The notes beneath the pieces were generated by a model, which had not been told where the DNA came from, ran no database searches, and worked only from the letters and a program-made list of their open reading frames with translations. A stretch of DNA of 64,000 nt. Origin: Adiantum capillus-veneris. Taxonomy: Eukaryota; Streptophyta; Polypodiopsida; Polypodiales; Pteridaceae. Below are positions 24,123 to 35,507 of this stretch, piece after piece. Positions within the stretch are counted from its first letter, which is position 1. Each line of letters starts with the position of its first letter. The stretch is taken from contig CM043969.1 of NCBI GenBank assembly GCA_014529385.2, positions 13,775,446 through 13,839,445 on the forward strand. Reading direction: 5' to 3'. The position numbers and the translations under genes are program-made.

Positions 24123-24891
24123 ACCTCCCTAGGGCTAGTCAATGACAATTAAGCAGCATAAGTGATAGTCTTCTGACATGTGTCCCCCTTTCCCCCTTTG
24201 TGAGAGCTTTAGGTAATTTAATAATTCAACTAAACTCTCATTGGACCCCTTTGCCTCCTGGCCAATAGGAATCAGGCAAGCCATTGGGCTGCTGAATGCT
24301 CATTGGACCCCTTGGGACACTGTCCAATAGTCTTCTAGAGGACTTAATTCTCATTTGTTCTTTTATTACGTGTTTTTAAATTAATTAAACTAGATTTACT
24401 CTAGCCTAATTCTCATTGGTCCACCTCCATGGCCATCCAATAGGAATTGCGTACACCTTGTGGGCATCTGGGCTAGGGAGCTGACATGTGTCCCTCATCC
24501 CCTTTGTGTAAAGGGAGCTTGTGTGTGTGTGTGTGACTTTCTCTCTCATCCACTACAAGCCAGGCTCGCCCCCTCCTAAGTAGGGATTTGTAAAGACTTT
24601 TTTGACACACACAAAGCATCCAATTCCCCCATGGTTGACCTTTGGACACAACCTTTGAATTTTGGAACCTTAGCATTTTGGAAGTCTTAATGGGCTGAAC
24701 CTTAGGGTCTTTTTAGCCCATTGTTGCACATGGATCTTTTACGGATGTCCCCCCCTTTGGATCCCTACTGTGGCCGGTCTGCTAGCTTAACCAATATTCT
24801 AGCTTTTTCTCCCCTGGCACTTCCCCATAATAAATGATCAGTTTAACATGAGAAAATCATTTAGGAGAATTAGATATTGATTATTATGACA
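24123..24891 (-). repeat. Chromovirus 3' LTR, U3-side part (769 bp)
   Basis: It matches 40660-41450 nearly base for base from acctccctagggctag to ttattatgaca. It lies directly left of a purine tract, so it is the 3' LTR start in element orientation. The match stops abruptly at 24123, while the partner LTR runs another 0.84 kb to the primer site. The remaining part of this LTR is therefore missing or replaced by unrelated sequence. Confidence 0.85.
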
Positions 24892-24907
24892 TTACCCCTC
24901 TCTAGTC
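24892..24907 (-). other. Chromovirus polypurine tract
   Basis: On the minus strand the bases before the LTR (which starts TGTCATAATAATC) read agagaggggtaa, a purine-rich plus-strand primer. Confidence 0.7.
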
Positions 24908-25249
24908 GTCGTCGACTATGGTCTAGAGAAGATAAAGCATATTCATGAGTCCTTTTCTTAGCGGGTAGAGGATCCCTATGTTACCCTACGACATAATTCC
25001 ACGATGGATGACTAGTCCATTTGGCGCTTGAGAGCCTGAGGCTGCTGCAAGCATGTCTGGCCATTAGTCCTATCAATCTTCCATAGTAGAGTGACAAGCT
25101 CTACTTGGTGTTTGGGAGACTTTGTCTCTGCAAACTTGATCTAAGCATGCATACTACTTCATTTTTGTGCACAATAAAGAAAAAGAGAGTCTTATAAGAT
25201 AAAAACTTTGTTTATTTTGAACATTTTGTACATTTTCTTACTCTTGGGA

Positions 25250-25860
25250 AGCATTGTAAGCATTGACAAGGTTTAGGTTATCCTTTAATTGTATGCCTTG
25301 CATCCATCTAGCATCTTCAAAAGGACAATTCTTAAACTTAATAAGATATCGTCGGATAGTCTTACCACCTCTTAGTACCTTGTCTTGGGCTGCAACACCT
25401 CCTCTTGGTCCTCGATCTCCGGTGGGTCTTCAGTTGTTGGTTCTTGAGGTGGCTCTCCTTTGTAAGGCTTTAATAGGCTCACATGGAAAGCATTGTGTAT
25501 GAGCCAATGATTGGGCAACTTGAGTTGATAGGCCATCTCATTGATTGGCCTAAGAATCTGGAAGGGACCATAGTACCTTTTTGCTAGTTTAGCATAGTAC
25601 TTTTGGTGTCCCGTAGGATTCTTGCCTATCGTGTGCCTTAATCGATCCTTGGGGAATTTTAATAAGACCCAATCATTTTCTTTAAAGGCTTGGGCTCTTC
25701 TGTGCTTGTCAGCGACAGCCTGTTGCCTTTGTTGTGAGATAGAGATAGCATCCTTAATCTTTTGAAAAGATTCTTGTAGGTCTCAGCTATACTCATCTGC
25801 AGCGAAGATCTTCCCATGTACCTTAAGTAGCAAGGGACTTTTTGATCTTCACTCAATTAC
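25250..25860 (-). pseudogene. Chromovirus integrase C-terminus and chromodomain
   Basis: The minus strand encodes [20 protein letters not shown], then [20 protein letters not shown] and [19 protein letters not shown], the GPY/F-type C-terminus of gypsy integrases. After a 1-base frame change near 25375 it encodes GGKTIRRYLIKFKNCPFEDA and RWMQG, the core of a chromodomain. Chromodomains steer insertion into particular chromatin in chromoviruses. Two TGA stops interrupt the linker just upstream (near 25850 and 25785). Confidence 0.85.
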
Positions 25861-26555
25861 CTCGAAAGATGCTTTTCCTGTGGAAGTATGTACAGGGTTA
25901 TTGTAAGCATACTCCACTAAGGGTAAGTACTTCTCCCATTGGAATCTTTGATCTACTTCCATTACATAGGCTTTTAGTAGATCGAGAACTGTCAGGTTAG
26001 CTATTTCACTTTGGCCATCTGTTTGTGGATGATAGGCCGAAGAGAAGTTTAGCCTTGTCCCTAAATTCTCAAAGAGACCCTTCCAGAAATTACTGGTCAT
26101 TCTAGGATCTCTATCAAACATTATGGACATTGGCAAGCCATGGTACTTGAAAATTTGTGAAATTAAGACGGTTGTCATTTGATGGGCTTTGATAGTCTTT
26201 TTGAAAGGTATAAAATGAGCTTGTTTTACTGAACCTGTCTACTATCGTCCATATTCCCGTATTCCCATGGATAGACTTAGGCAATCCAAAGATAAAATCC
26301 ATGGATATGCTCTCCCATGGTGAATTAGGGATTGGCAAGGGTTGAAGCAATCCAAGTTGCTTCCCTCTATCAAATTTTGTCTTTTGGCATACCACACATT
26401 TAGAAACATACTCTGGTATGTTCACTTTCATGGTAGGCCAATAGAAATATGTTTCAATTCCCTTTAAGGTAAAATGAATCCCTCTATGCCCCGCATAAGG
26501 TGGAGCATGAGATTTATACATTACTTTCTCACGTAGTGAGTTAGTAATGCATAGT
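25849..26555 (-). pseudogene. Chromovirus integrase, zinc-binding and catalytic core
   Basis: The frame 26521-26114 holds the HHCC zinc region (HAPPYAGHRG ... CVVCQKTK) and the first catalytic aspartate block (SMDFIFGLPKS). After a frame change near 26150 the frame 26178-25849 carries DRDPRMTSNFW with the second aspartate and HPQTDGQSEIAN with the glutamate, then LPLVEYAYNN. The sequence upstream, from 26555, continues NRLCITNSLREKVMYKSH to the MITE boundary. The catalytic residues are present, but the frame is broken. Confidence 0.9.
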
Positions 26556-26563
26556 CTATTGCC

Positions 26564-26770
26564 CTCGGGGGGTTCACTATGTGTAAAAATACCATATCAC
26601 GTGCGTTCAAGACATGTTTGTAAAACCCCTTATCTGTGAATTTTGTTAGGAATATAATGTACCCTTTTCTTTTAAAATCTGTAAGTTTTTTTCAAAATTG
26701 AAAAAATCATGTCCTTTGTATATTTCTGTAAATTTCAAGGACTTTAAATACCCTTCTGTTGAACTCATGT
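26564..26770 (+). mobile_element. MITE copy 1, left part (hAT-like)
   Basis: The sequence from ctcggggggttcactatg to gttgaactcatgt is the reverse complement of most of 36555-36761, with over 90 percent identity by eye. Its other end lies at 35461-35499, beyond the Tat element that split it. Flanks are ctattgcc (26556-26563) and gtattgcc (35500-35507), matching at seven of eight bases. Joined length is about 246 bp. No coding capacity is present. Confidence 0.85.
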
Positions 26771-27920
26771 TGTGAGCGGGATGGAAACACACACAACAGT
26801 ATTTAGCAACCTTGCCTCTATAATGACCCGACACACACTCTTGGGATGATACACACACACACACACATTATGGGGCACCACTCGGCTTACACAACCAGCC
26901 TGGCCGAGACAGGAAACACACAGAGGGAGTGAGAAGAGAGAGATTTCCCACTTTCCCACTCAACACTCACACAAACTCTCTCAATTCAACTCAAAGGAGG
27001 CAAATTGCTGTTGTTTAGACTCAATGAAGCTCATCCCAGCACCAATGGGGCAAATAGTTTACACAGTATTGAGGAAATATACCAGATACAACCACAAAGT
27101 TAAGCAGAGCCTTCACTCACCGGAGAAGATTACACAGAAAAACAATAGAAAATCTGTGAGGAATTTGGCAAAATGGACAGCGCCATTGCGTCCGGAACGC
27201 CCAAAAACCCCAGTCTTCAAAGTCAAAGTGCTCAAATCAGACCTCGGATGAGCAGTTTAGGGCCAAAAAATGCTCCAAAAACAGCAAAAACTCACTTGCG
27301 GCTATTCCTCCTCTCTTCTCCACATTTTTTCTGGTCTTCTCTCAGTTTTTTCAGTTCCCACACTTAGCTTTATTAGTTGGGCACCATTGGCCTTTTAGAT
27401 GACCTCAAACGGACCCCGAACAGGCCAAAAACTGACCTCGCAGTGCATAGTTGTCACCTTTTTGCATAATCCGCACACCTGGCACTCATTTCTTTTCAAT
27501 AATGCGTCTCACAACCACGTGAAGTGGCCCCAAAAAGTGGTCCTAATGATGAACTTTCTGCATAACTCTCACAAGAAGACACCCATGTTGTGTCCGTCCT
27601 CATCCGCGTGCAAATATTGACCCTGTTCGCCCTCGTGACGCCACTAGATGCCATTTGATGCACCTGCTTACCTCATGTCATTGGGCCGTGGATAGCTTCC
27701 TCGAGAAGTTTTACGCGCTACCAACTCCTCCTTATTGTAGAAAAAACACAGTGGTACTGGTAATATTGAAAATCGATGCACTATGTACACCCTGTCCTAC
27801 CTGTACACATATGGGCCCCACGTAACCACCTGGCTTTGAAAAATGCGCATTTTTGTATTTGATACACCATGCATGTATATGTACATATGCGCAATCCCTT
27901 GCTCCAAAAAAATCCTGACA
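26771..27920 (-). repeat. Tat-type 3' LTR (1150 bp)
   Basis: It matches 34338-35460 throughout, with modest divergence and small indels such as CA-repeat length differences near 26850. On the minus strand it starts TGTCAGGATT and ends CCGCTCACA. Confidence 0.95.
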
Positions 27921-27938
27921 TAATTTGCCCATCCCCTA
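27921..27938 (-). other. Tat-type polypurine tract
   Basis: The minus strand reads aggggatgggcaaatta immediately before the LTR, a purine-rich tract in the expected place. Confidence 0.7.
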
Positions 27939-27948
27939 GCCTGCTAGA

Positions 27949-29420
27949 TCATTCATGATCAGCAGCAGCAAAGAGAGATATGAGACTCGCCGCATCACAG
28001 GTCTCCTCATCCCTCACCAACACTGCTTGATCCACAGACAGCTCATCTTCCTCCACCATCATCAATCTAGCATGATACAATTTAAGAGGCAATCCATTTA
28101 CCCTTGGCTTATGTAGAACACCATCCAGGTTAGCCAGCTGATATGTGCCATTTGGAAAACACTCCACTACCTTGAAAGGGCCTTCCCACTTAATTTGAAA
28201 CTTCTTTTGGAAGGTGTTATCCAGCTTACTATTGTAGCGCAAAACCAAGTCATGTTTCTTGATACCCTTACTTTTGACCTTTTCATTTATCTTTGCCAAA
28301 GCCTTATCCCGCATCTGCCCATAATGCTCCAATGCGCTCACCCTATCCAACTGGACCTCTTGTAACTGCAAGATCCTCTCTTTGAATGCATCACTAGGCG
28401 GCCCAAGCAACTTCTCTAACATCTTGACCGCAGGCAACTCTACCTCCACAGGCAATAGTGCTTCCTTTCCATACACCAAATGAAATGGAGTAAACCCTGT
28501 ACCTCTCTTCACCGAAGTACGGTAAGCCCATAATGCACTAGGCAATTCCGAATCCCAATTCTTTCCTTGGTCCTCTGTCACTTTAGAAAGAATTTGTACC
28601 AACTCACCATTGAATCTTTCATTTAAGCCATTACACTGCGGGTAATAAGGAGTGGTATGCTGGTGCCTAATCTTCATCTTTGTGCATAAGAAGTGTAGCA
28701 GTTTAGCTCTAAATCCTGGCCCCTTATCTGAAAGTAGCTCTAATGGCACCCCAAACTTGCAACATATTTCATCATACACAAATTTTGCCACATCCTTTGC
28801 AATGATCTGTTTTATTGCTATAGCCTCTTCCCATCTAGAGAGATAGTCCACTGTCGTCAAGATATAGCTTTTGCCCCTGCTTGTGATAGGTAACAGGCCT
28901 ATTGCATCAATCCCCCACTTTTCAAACACATCAAACGCCATAATGGTTTTTCATAGCTCTGGCTTCAACACTCTCTTCCCAAATGCTTGACACCTATTGC
29001 AAGACCTACACCAATGGTGAACATCCTTGTGCAAACTAGGCCATACATACCCCTCTTGCAATATCTTATGCAAGGTGATCTTTAGAGCAAAATGGACACC
29101 ACATGCGCCTTCATGATTCTCTTCCAACACTCTGTAAAGATCCTCCCGCCAAGGTACACTTCTCAACACGAGATCAGCCCCTTTCATGTATAAGACATCA
29201 CCAATCAATTTGTACCTGTATGCTCTACGCACAAAGCCATACTTCTTAGACTTCCGAATCTCCTTTGGAATGATTCCTGCTTGCAAAAACTCCTCTTCTT
29301 GAGCCAAACTTTCCTGGCCATGATAAAGAGGTAAAGTGGTCCTCAACACAAATAGCTCCCCAATCATGCCTTGAGCTGCTTCATGTGCCTCTCCATTTAG
29401 AGCACGTTCAATGTGTCTGA
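27949..29420 (-). pseudogene. Tat-type integrase
   Basis: The frame from about 29420 to 28951 has the RNase H to integrase linker and the HHCC zinc region (HEGACGVHFALKITLHKI ... CRSCNRCQAFG). A TGA stop (28951-28953) separates it from the 330-codon frame 28941-27949. That frame carries the core: WGIDAIGLLP (D), LELLSDKGPGF (D), NGLNERFNGE (E), then KFQIKWEGPFKVVECFPNGTY and a long acidic tail. The integrase joins cDNA to the chromosome. No chromodomain follows, consistent with Tat. The single stop is the only break in this part. Confidence 0.93.
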
Positions 29421-30374
29421 TGATCCATGCTTCAACTTTTTTAACAGGCCTTTAATTCTGAAGCACATTTCCTTCAATGAGGTGTTCTTGCTCTTCCACA
29501 CACCCAGCACTTGCTTCACCACTAACAAGGCATCACCTTTTATGCTCAACCTTCGAACCCCATGCTTCAAAAAAATGTGTAATCCGGCTTTGAGAGTAGC
29601 ATATTTAGCCTCATTGTTACTATGAGCATCCAATTTGAACCCTCTCTTGCATACTAGCTTCCCCTATGGATCATAAAGTGCTATACCCCCTGAAGCTGCA
29701 TCATGGCTCTTTCTGTATGAACCATCAAAGAACAACACATGTGCATTGCTGATCTGTGGCACTTCTTCAACTACCTTTCTCACCACCTCTTCCTTAACAA
29801 TAAGGGGATTCTCCTGGTAGGTCAACAAATCAGCTAGGGTAGCCCTTGTACTATCTTCCACTAGAAAAGAGAGCTCAAACTCTTGCAGCTCAATTACCCA
29901 TTTCTTCACCACATTTGACATGTTAGTACCATTAATTAACTGTGGCAAAAAGGCATAACTCGTCAAGAAAACAAAAGGCCGTGGTAGCAAGTAATGACGA
30001 AATCGTCGACAAGAAAATATTACACTGGCCATCACTAGCTCTACTTCCGAGAACTTTCTCTCCGCTACCAACTTCACTCGGCTTGCACAATACACTGGCC
30101 TCATATAATGGCTGCCCTTCCCCTTTTGCAATAGCATAGCTCCAATGGCATCATCCCCTACTGATGGATTTACATAAAACACTTTCTCCCAATCAGGAGC
30201 CTGCATGGCTGACAACCCCCCTAACACCTCTTTCACCTCTTGAAACACTTCTTCACACTTGTCATCCCATTGCAATGGATCATGCTTTGCCACTTGCTGT
30301 AATGGATAAAGAAGCTGCGAAGACAATGGAATAAACCATGCCATGTACTTCACTTTGTGTATAAAATTTGCCAA
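29397..30374 (-). pseudogene. Tat-type RNase H and second (archaeal-type) RNase H
   Basis: The frame 30374-29664 encodes the connection and first RNase H. Its usual catalytic Asp block reads FYVNPSVGDDAIGAML, with Asn where most relatives have Asp, so this domain may be degenerate. A second RNase H begins with HVLFFDGSYRK (D). After a TAG stop (29664-29666) it continues HSNNEAKYATLKAGL (E) and LSIKGDALLVVKQV (D). The second domain keeps its three acidic residues. The frame shifts near 29425 into the integrase frame. Confidence 0.9.
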
Positions 30375-31823
30375 CTACTTCGTACTCGTAGGTGATGGAA
30401 GAAGAATAATAGACTTAACCTTATCTGGATCAGCCTCAATGCCATTTTCGGACACCATATGGCCCAATAACTTCACCCTTGGCTGTGCTAGATGACATTT
30501 ATTTGGATTTACTTGTCCTCCACATTCATCATATCGAGCCAATACCATCTGCAGCTTCTCATGGTGTTCAACCCTACTGCTATAAACACAGAAGTCATCC
30601 ATAAAATCTTTAACACAACTACCAATGAATGGTTCCAACACCCAATTTGCTCTCTCTTGATAGAAGAAAGGTCCATTTGACAACCCAAATGGCAATACTG
30701 TGTAGCAATAGCAGCCCCATGGCGTAATAAAAGTGGTCTTTGTGTGGTCTTTAAGAGCAATCTTCAATTGAAAATAGTCTGAAACACCATCACACACACT
30801 GTACCTCTCATAACCTGCCACTGAATCCAAGATCTCATCGATGAATGGACGAGGATATGGGTTCTTCTTAGTGGCTGCGTTTAAGGGTTTAAAATCTACA
30901 CAAATTCTCCACTTCCCATCCTTCTTTGGACTGACTACAACTGGACTCACCCATTCTGTGGTCTCCACAGGGACTATGAACCCTGCCTTCAACAACTTGT
31001 CTACCTCTTCTCGCAAGGCTTCCATTTTCTCTTGACCCATCCTTCTTAGCCTTTGCCGCATTGGCTTAGCACCTTGTTTCAGCTCTATATGCATCTCTTC
31101 ACCTTTGAACCCTCTGATCTCTTCATATGAAGTAATGAAAAAATTAGGAAAACTACCCAGCATGTGCAAATATATCTCCTTCTCCATAGCTGAGAGGTCT
31201 CCACTGATCATTTGTGTCATCAATTCCTGCTTCTTTGACAACTCAACCTTGGTCTCCATCAGCCCTTCAATCACTTCATAAGGCCCTTCACTTTCATCTT
31301 CAACTTCATTCGCAAATGCAACTAAACCAGATTCCTGGATTTCTTTATCCATAAAAAGAAATGCAATATCAGCATCCTCATCACTGCTGGTAGTGCTATC
31401 ACTGTCCTCATCTGTCACCGTGGAAGAGTCTTCATCACTAGACTCATCCTCATCTTCATAAAACTCCTCTAATCGTTTCCTTGTGTCCATATTATAAAGC
31501 TTCTTGGTACCTGTCTTTCCATAGAGGCTAATCGTACCATGTCGCCAATCTTGAACAGCTCCCACTGCACGTAACCATGGTCTGCCCAGTATAATAGGAT
31601 ATGCTCCCAACCCTGCTGGCATCACATGAAAATCAACCACTGCCTTTGCATCATATGCCTCCACTTCTAAGCTCCTTACAACACCCAAGCATTTTACTTT
31701 TTGATGGTTTGCCAATCTGATGCAAAAACCTGACACCCTAGCCACTGTGAGACCCATCTTCTCAACGCATGAGTGTGTTATGACGCATATTTGGGCTCCA
31801 CCCTCCACATAACCTTGTCCCAA
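30375..31823 (-). pseudogene. Tat-type aspartic protease and reverse transcriptase
   Basis: This is an open frame of 482 codons. Residues 1-110 are a retroviral-type protease (GGAQICVITHSCVEKMGL, AYPIILGRPWLRAVGAVQDW). The catalytic Asp expected before GGAQ is Glu (VEGGAQ), which should abolish activity. An acidic Ser/Asp-rich linker follows (about 130-170). The reverse transcriptase runs from about 260, with VSPKKDGKWRICVDFKPLN, DYFQLKIALKDH, PFGLSNGPFFYQ and the catalytic DFMDDFCVYS (FMDD), then KVKLLGHMVSENGIEADPDK in the usual thumb position. A TAG stop at 30375-30377 separates it from RNase H. It overlaps the gag frame and is one frame off it. Confidence 0.93.
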
Positions 31824-33298
31824 ATTTTCCTTTTATGCCACACATCTACTATTGGACAAATGTATGGTAGCTCATCCATTGCCAACACCTTTACTGAACC
31901 TCTCTCTGGCTCTTTCTCCATTGGGTTAACCATCCTCTTCCACTGACGCTTTAGCTTAGGCACCATCTCTATAAGCTTCCCAAAAGTAATATCTGCCTTC
32001 CTGCTCATCAGATCCTCCTTCAAGTCATAGCTTAATTGCCCATCCCCTAGTGGAAAATCTGAAACATGAAACTTTCGACGAGCTCTCCTTTTCCTCTTGG
32101 CCTTGACATCCTCGTCTTCATGGCTCTTTCCTTTCTTCTTACTAGGACCTGGGGCACTTCTTCCTTCCTTATCCTCTGTGGTCCTCTTCCCAATAGGCAT
32201 CACTAATGTATCCTCTAGATTTGATGCCTTCTCCAAGGTGACTACACTTAGCACTTTTGTCTTTCCCTTTTCCTCCTGGGTCAGTCCACTAGTTCCTTCG
32301 TCTCCCTTAATTTCGATGCCATAATCATTTGACCTAGTTAGCACCTGTCTTGGCAATGGATACATGTATCCCCCCATCCTTGGTGGCTTACCACATTGCG
32401 GGATGATGTGACCCAACTCTCCACAATTATAACATGTGGGCGTCTGGCTCCAAAACCTACCATTGCTTTGTCCAACACCATTCCTAGGCCTTTCTTCACC
32501 TTCTGGCTGATTTGCAAACCTCCCTCGACCTCGATTATTTCCCACTTGACCTAGCATGTTTAGGATGAGATTCTTCATCAAATCTACCACTTGCCTCATG
32601 TCTTGCCTTAGCCCATCATCTTGCACCGATGTAGTGACCACTGCTGGCATAACCTGAGTAGTAACAGGAACCAGTGGTTCATGATGAACCCCTGACATGC
32701 GACCTTGTAAAGACTCTATAGGCTGAAATTCAGACCTCATGGGCAAAGACTCCACCCCTAACTGGCTCATTTTCCTCAACTTTCACTCTTTGTTCCTTGC
32801 TACCTCTAGTGCATCTTCATATGTCCTAGGCTTCTTTATCTCCACTCTCCAACGTATATTCTCCCAAAGACCAGCCAAGAACCTGTCCTTCTTCATCATG
32901 TCAGACGGGGGTACCTGTGGTGCTAAGGCCTTGCACATCCGCTCCCATGCCAATGAGAACTTACGTATGTACGCATCTACTGGCTCACCTTCCTTTTGCA
33001 CCAAACCTTGTACTTCTTGCCACACTTTGTCAGGATCTTCTATCTTTACAAACTCCACTTCCAACCCATGCCTTAGATTGTCCCAACTCAATCTTACAGG
33101 TGGATCCGCTGCACGCAACTCCTCTTCAAATGTTTTGGACCAGACTCGTGCATCACACTTCAAACAAATTTGGAGAAGACGTAACATCTGCGCAGGGTCA
33201 TGAATCTTGTTGCCAATGCAGGAAACCTCCATCTTTTCCAAAAAATCTTCCACATCTTCATCACTTCCTCCATGAAACTCCGGATAAGAGAAAGCCAT
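31778..33298 (-). pseudogene. Tat-type gag with zinc knuckle
   Basis: The first ATG in frame is at 33298 (MAFSYPEFHGGSDEDVEDF). The first part (to 32783) is the retrotransposon Gag domain, with CIGNKIHDPAQMLRLLQICL and GEPVDAYIRKFSLAWERM. A TGA (32783-32785) follows, then the frame continues to 31778 with a Met/Val-rich spacer, the CCHC knuckle CYNCGELGHIIPQC, and a Lys/Arg-rich tail. The frame shift to protease lies near 31815. The stop is probably a decayed Arg codon. Gag would form the particle and bind the RNA. Confidence 0.9.
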
Positions 33299-34337
33299 GG
33301 CTACCCAAGTTGCAATGCTTTGAGAACCCCTTTGAACACACGTGCAAGAACCCAAAACTTTTGACTACCCAATCCCCAGAAACTTCAATGGAGCTCAACT
33401 TTAGATAAGGACAAAGACATGCACATCAAGTGAGTTTTCATAGTTGATCATCGGAATTACAACAGGCAAAGGATATTCCAAGATCTCTCGTAATCTTCTT
33501 GGCCCGAGCATAAAGACTATGCGCTACTGGAAAAAAATCTTCCTGGACACATGAACAGTTATCTGGATTCTTTGAGTTAAATGAAATGGAGTGAATTTAG
33601 GGCCATTTTGATCATCCATTAAAGCGAACCATGAAGCTCCCAAGAAGGTACACCTGACTTAACCTCTGATTTTGCCAAAATTTCAACAGCATAACAGCAT
33701 AAATGACTCAAAAGACCAAAAAACCAGCCATCATAACTTGGAAAAATTTTGGCAGAGTTTCCCCAGAAATAGAGCAGTAGGAACCCAAAATATAGACTGT
33801 ATATGTATGCATAACATTTCAACAATAGAACCCGAGCATCAAGTAGGACTCGCTAGTACATAGCCTATGGCAAGGTCACAAAAAGGGTGCTCCAGCTACC
33901 TGTATCACCGAAAGGATCTCCACATTTGAGAATCCCCCAGCTCAATAAAAACCTCACGCTATCGACCCTCACACGAAGGCTAATGAAAATCGCGTATAGT
34001 CAAGTATCAGAAATGACTATCTTCCAGAATAAGTCTCAGAAATGGCTGGGACTGCCAAATACAACCAAGTATGGCTCCACAAATGCGTACAATGGCAGTT
34101 TCCACAAGTAACGTACAATCCAGCAGAAAATGCGCTCAAATAGGTGCCAAGTGATGCATACCCACAACAACTGCAAGTGACATCACTGCTAGTATATCAC
34201 TTTACTCCAACTACTTGTACCTGTGTGAATCACATGTACCTGTACATGTCCCTGTAACCTGTAACCTGTAACCTGTAGCCCCGAATCTCAAAGCAGAAGG
34301 TACTCAAAGAAGATCCTCCGTGGGGGCACCAAAAGAA
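33299..34337 (-). other. Tat-type 5' leader, non-coding
   Basis: About 1.0 kb lies between the 5' LTR and the gag ATG, with no convincing frame. On the minus strand the bases just inside the LTR read TCTTTTGGTGCCCCCAC (34320-34335), and TGGTGCCCCCAC occupies the usual primer-site position. I cannot name the matching tRNA. A triplet-like run of 'ctgtaacctgtaac' lies near 34251-34276. Confidence 0.6.
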
Positions 34338-35460
34338 TGTGAGCATGATGGAAACACACACAACACCTCTATAATGACGTGACACACACTCTTGGGATGA
34401 TACACACACACATTATGGGGCACCACTCGGCTTACACAACCAGCCTGGCCGAGACAGGAAACACACAGACGAAGAGAGAGATTTTCCACTTGCCCACTCA
34501 ACACTCACACATACACACTCACACACACTCTCTCAATTCAGCTCAAAGGAGGCAAATTGCTGTTTTTTAAACTCAATGAAGCTCAGCCCAACACCAATGG
34601 GGAAAATAGTTTACACAGTATTGAGGAAATATACCAGACACAACCACAAAGTTAAGCAGAGGCTTCACTCACCGGAGAATATTACACAGAAAATCTGTGA
34701 GAAATTTGGCAAAATGAACAGCGCCATTGCGTCTGGAACGCCCAAAAACCCCAGTCTACAATGTCAAAGTGCTCAAATCCGACCTCGGATGAGCAGTTTA
34801 GGGCCAAAAAATGCTCCAAAAACAGCAAAAACACACTTGCGGCTGTTACTCCTCTCTTCTCCACGTTTTTTCTAGTCTTCTCTCAGTTTTCTCAGTTCCC
34901 AAACTTAGCTTTATTAGTTGGGAACCCTTGGCCTTTTAGATGACCTCAAACGGACCCCGAACAGGCCAAAAATTGACCTCGCAGTGCATAGTTGTCACCT
35001 TTTTCCATCATCCGCACACCTGGCACTCATTTCTTTTCAATAATGAGTCTCACAACCACGTGAAGTGGCCCCAAAAAGTGATCCTAATGATGACCTTTCT
35101 GCATAACTCTCACAAGAAAACACCCACGTTGTGTCTGTCCTCATCCGCGTGCAAATATTGACCCGTTCGCCCTCCTGACGCCACTAGATGCCATCTGACG
35201 CACCTGCTTACCTCATGTCGTCGGCCCGCGGATAGCTTTCTCGAGAAGTTTTACGTGCTACCAACCCCTCTTTATTGTAGAAAAAACACAGTGGTACTGG
35301 TAATAGTGAAAATCGATGCACTATGTACACCATGTCCTACTTGTACACATGTGGGCCCCAAGTAACCACCTTGCTCTGAAAAATGGGCAATTCTTTATTT
35401 GATGCACCATGCATGTATATGTACATATGCGCAATCCCTTGCTCCAAAAAACTCCTGACA
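34338..35460 (-). repeat. Tat-type 5' LTR (1123 bp)
   Basis: Partner of 26771-27920. The two are alike along their length with scattered differences. This indicates an insertion younger than the chromovirus and MITE it interrupts. Confidence 0.95.
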
Positions 35461-35499
35461 ACGTGATAGGTTACATTGTTCTTAGGTGACCTCCCCGGG
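35461..35499 (+). mobile_element. MITE copy 1, right part
   Basis: acgtgataggttac to ctccccggg is the reverse complement of the left end of MITE copy 2 (36516-36554) and completes copy 1. The target duplicate gtattgcc follows at 35500-35507. Confidence 0.85.
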
Positions 35500-35507
35500 G
35501 TATTGCC

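Larger units (their letters stand above)
26771..35460 (-). mobile_element. Ty3/gypsy Tat-lineage retrotransposon with dual RNase H, nested
   Basis: This is a minus-strand element with 1123-bp (5', right) and 1150-bp (3', left) LTRs, both TGTGAGC...TGACA on the plus strand. The order is gag with CCHC, protease, RT, RNase H, a second archaeal-type RNase H, integrase. The second RNase H between the first and integrase is the hallmark of the Tat lineage. The element sits inside MITE copy 1. Flanks are catgt on the left and acgtg on the right, so the 5-bp duplication is not exact as read. Four in-frame stops and at least two frameshifts disable it, but nearly all domains can be read. Confidence 0.95.

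Noticed and set aside
26771-35460. Endogenous pararetrovirus instead of a Tat retrotransposon
   Set aside because: Two long LTRs, an integrase with D-D-E and a dual RNase H are present, and there is no movement protein. These define a gypsy/Tat element.
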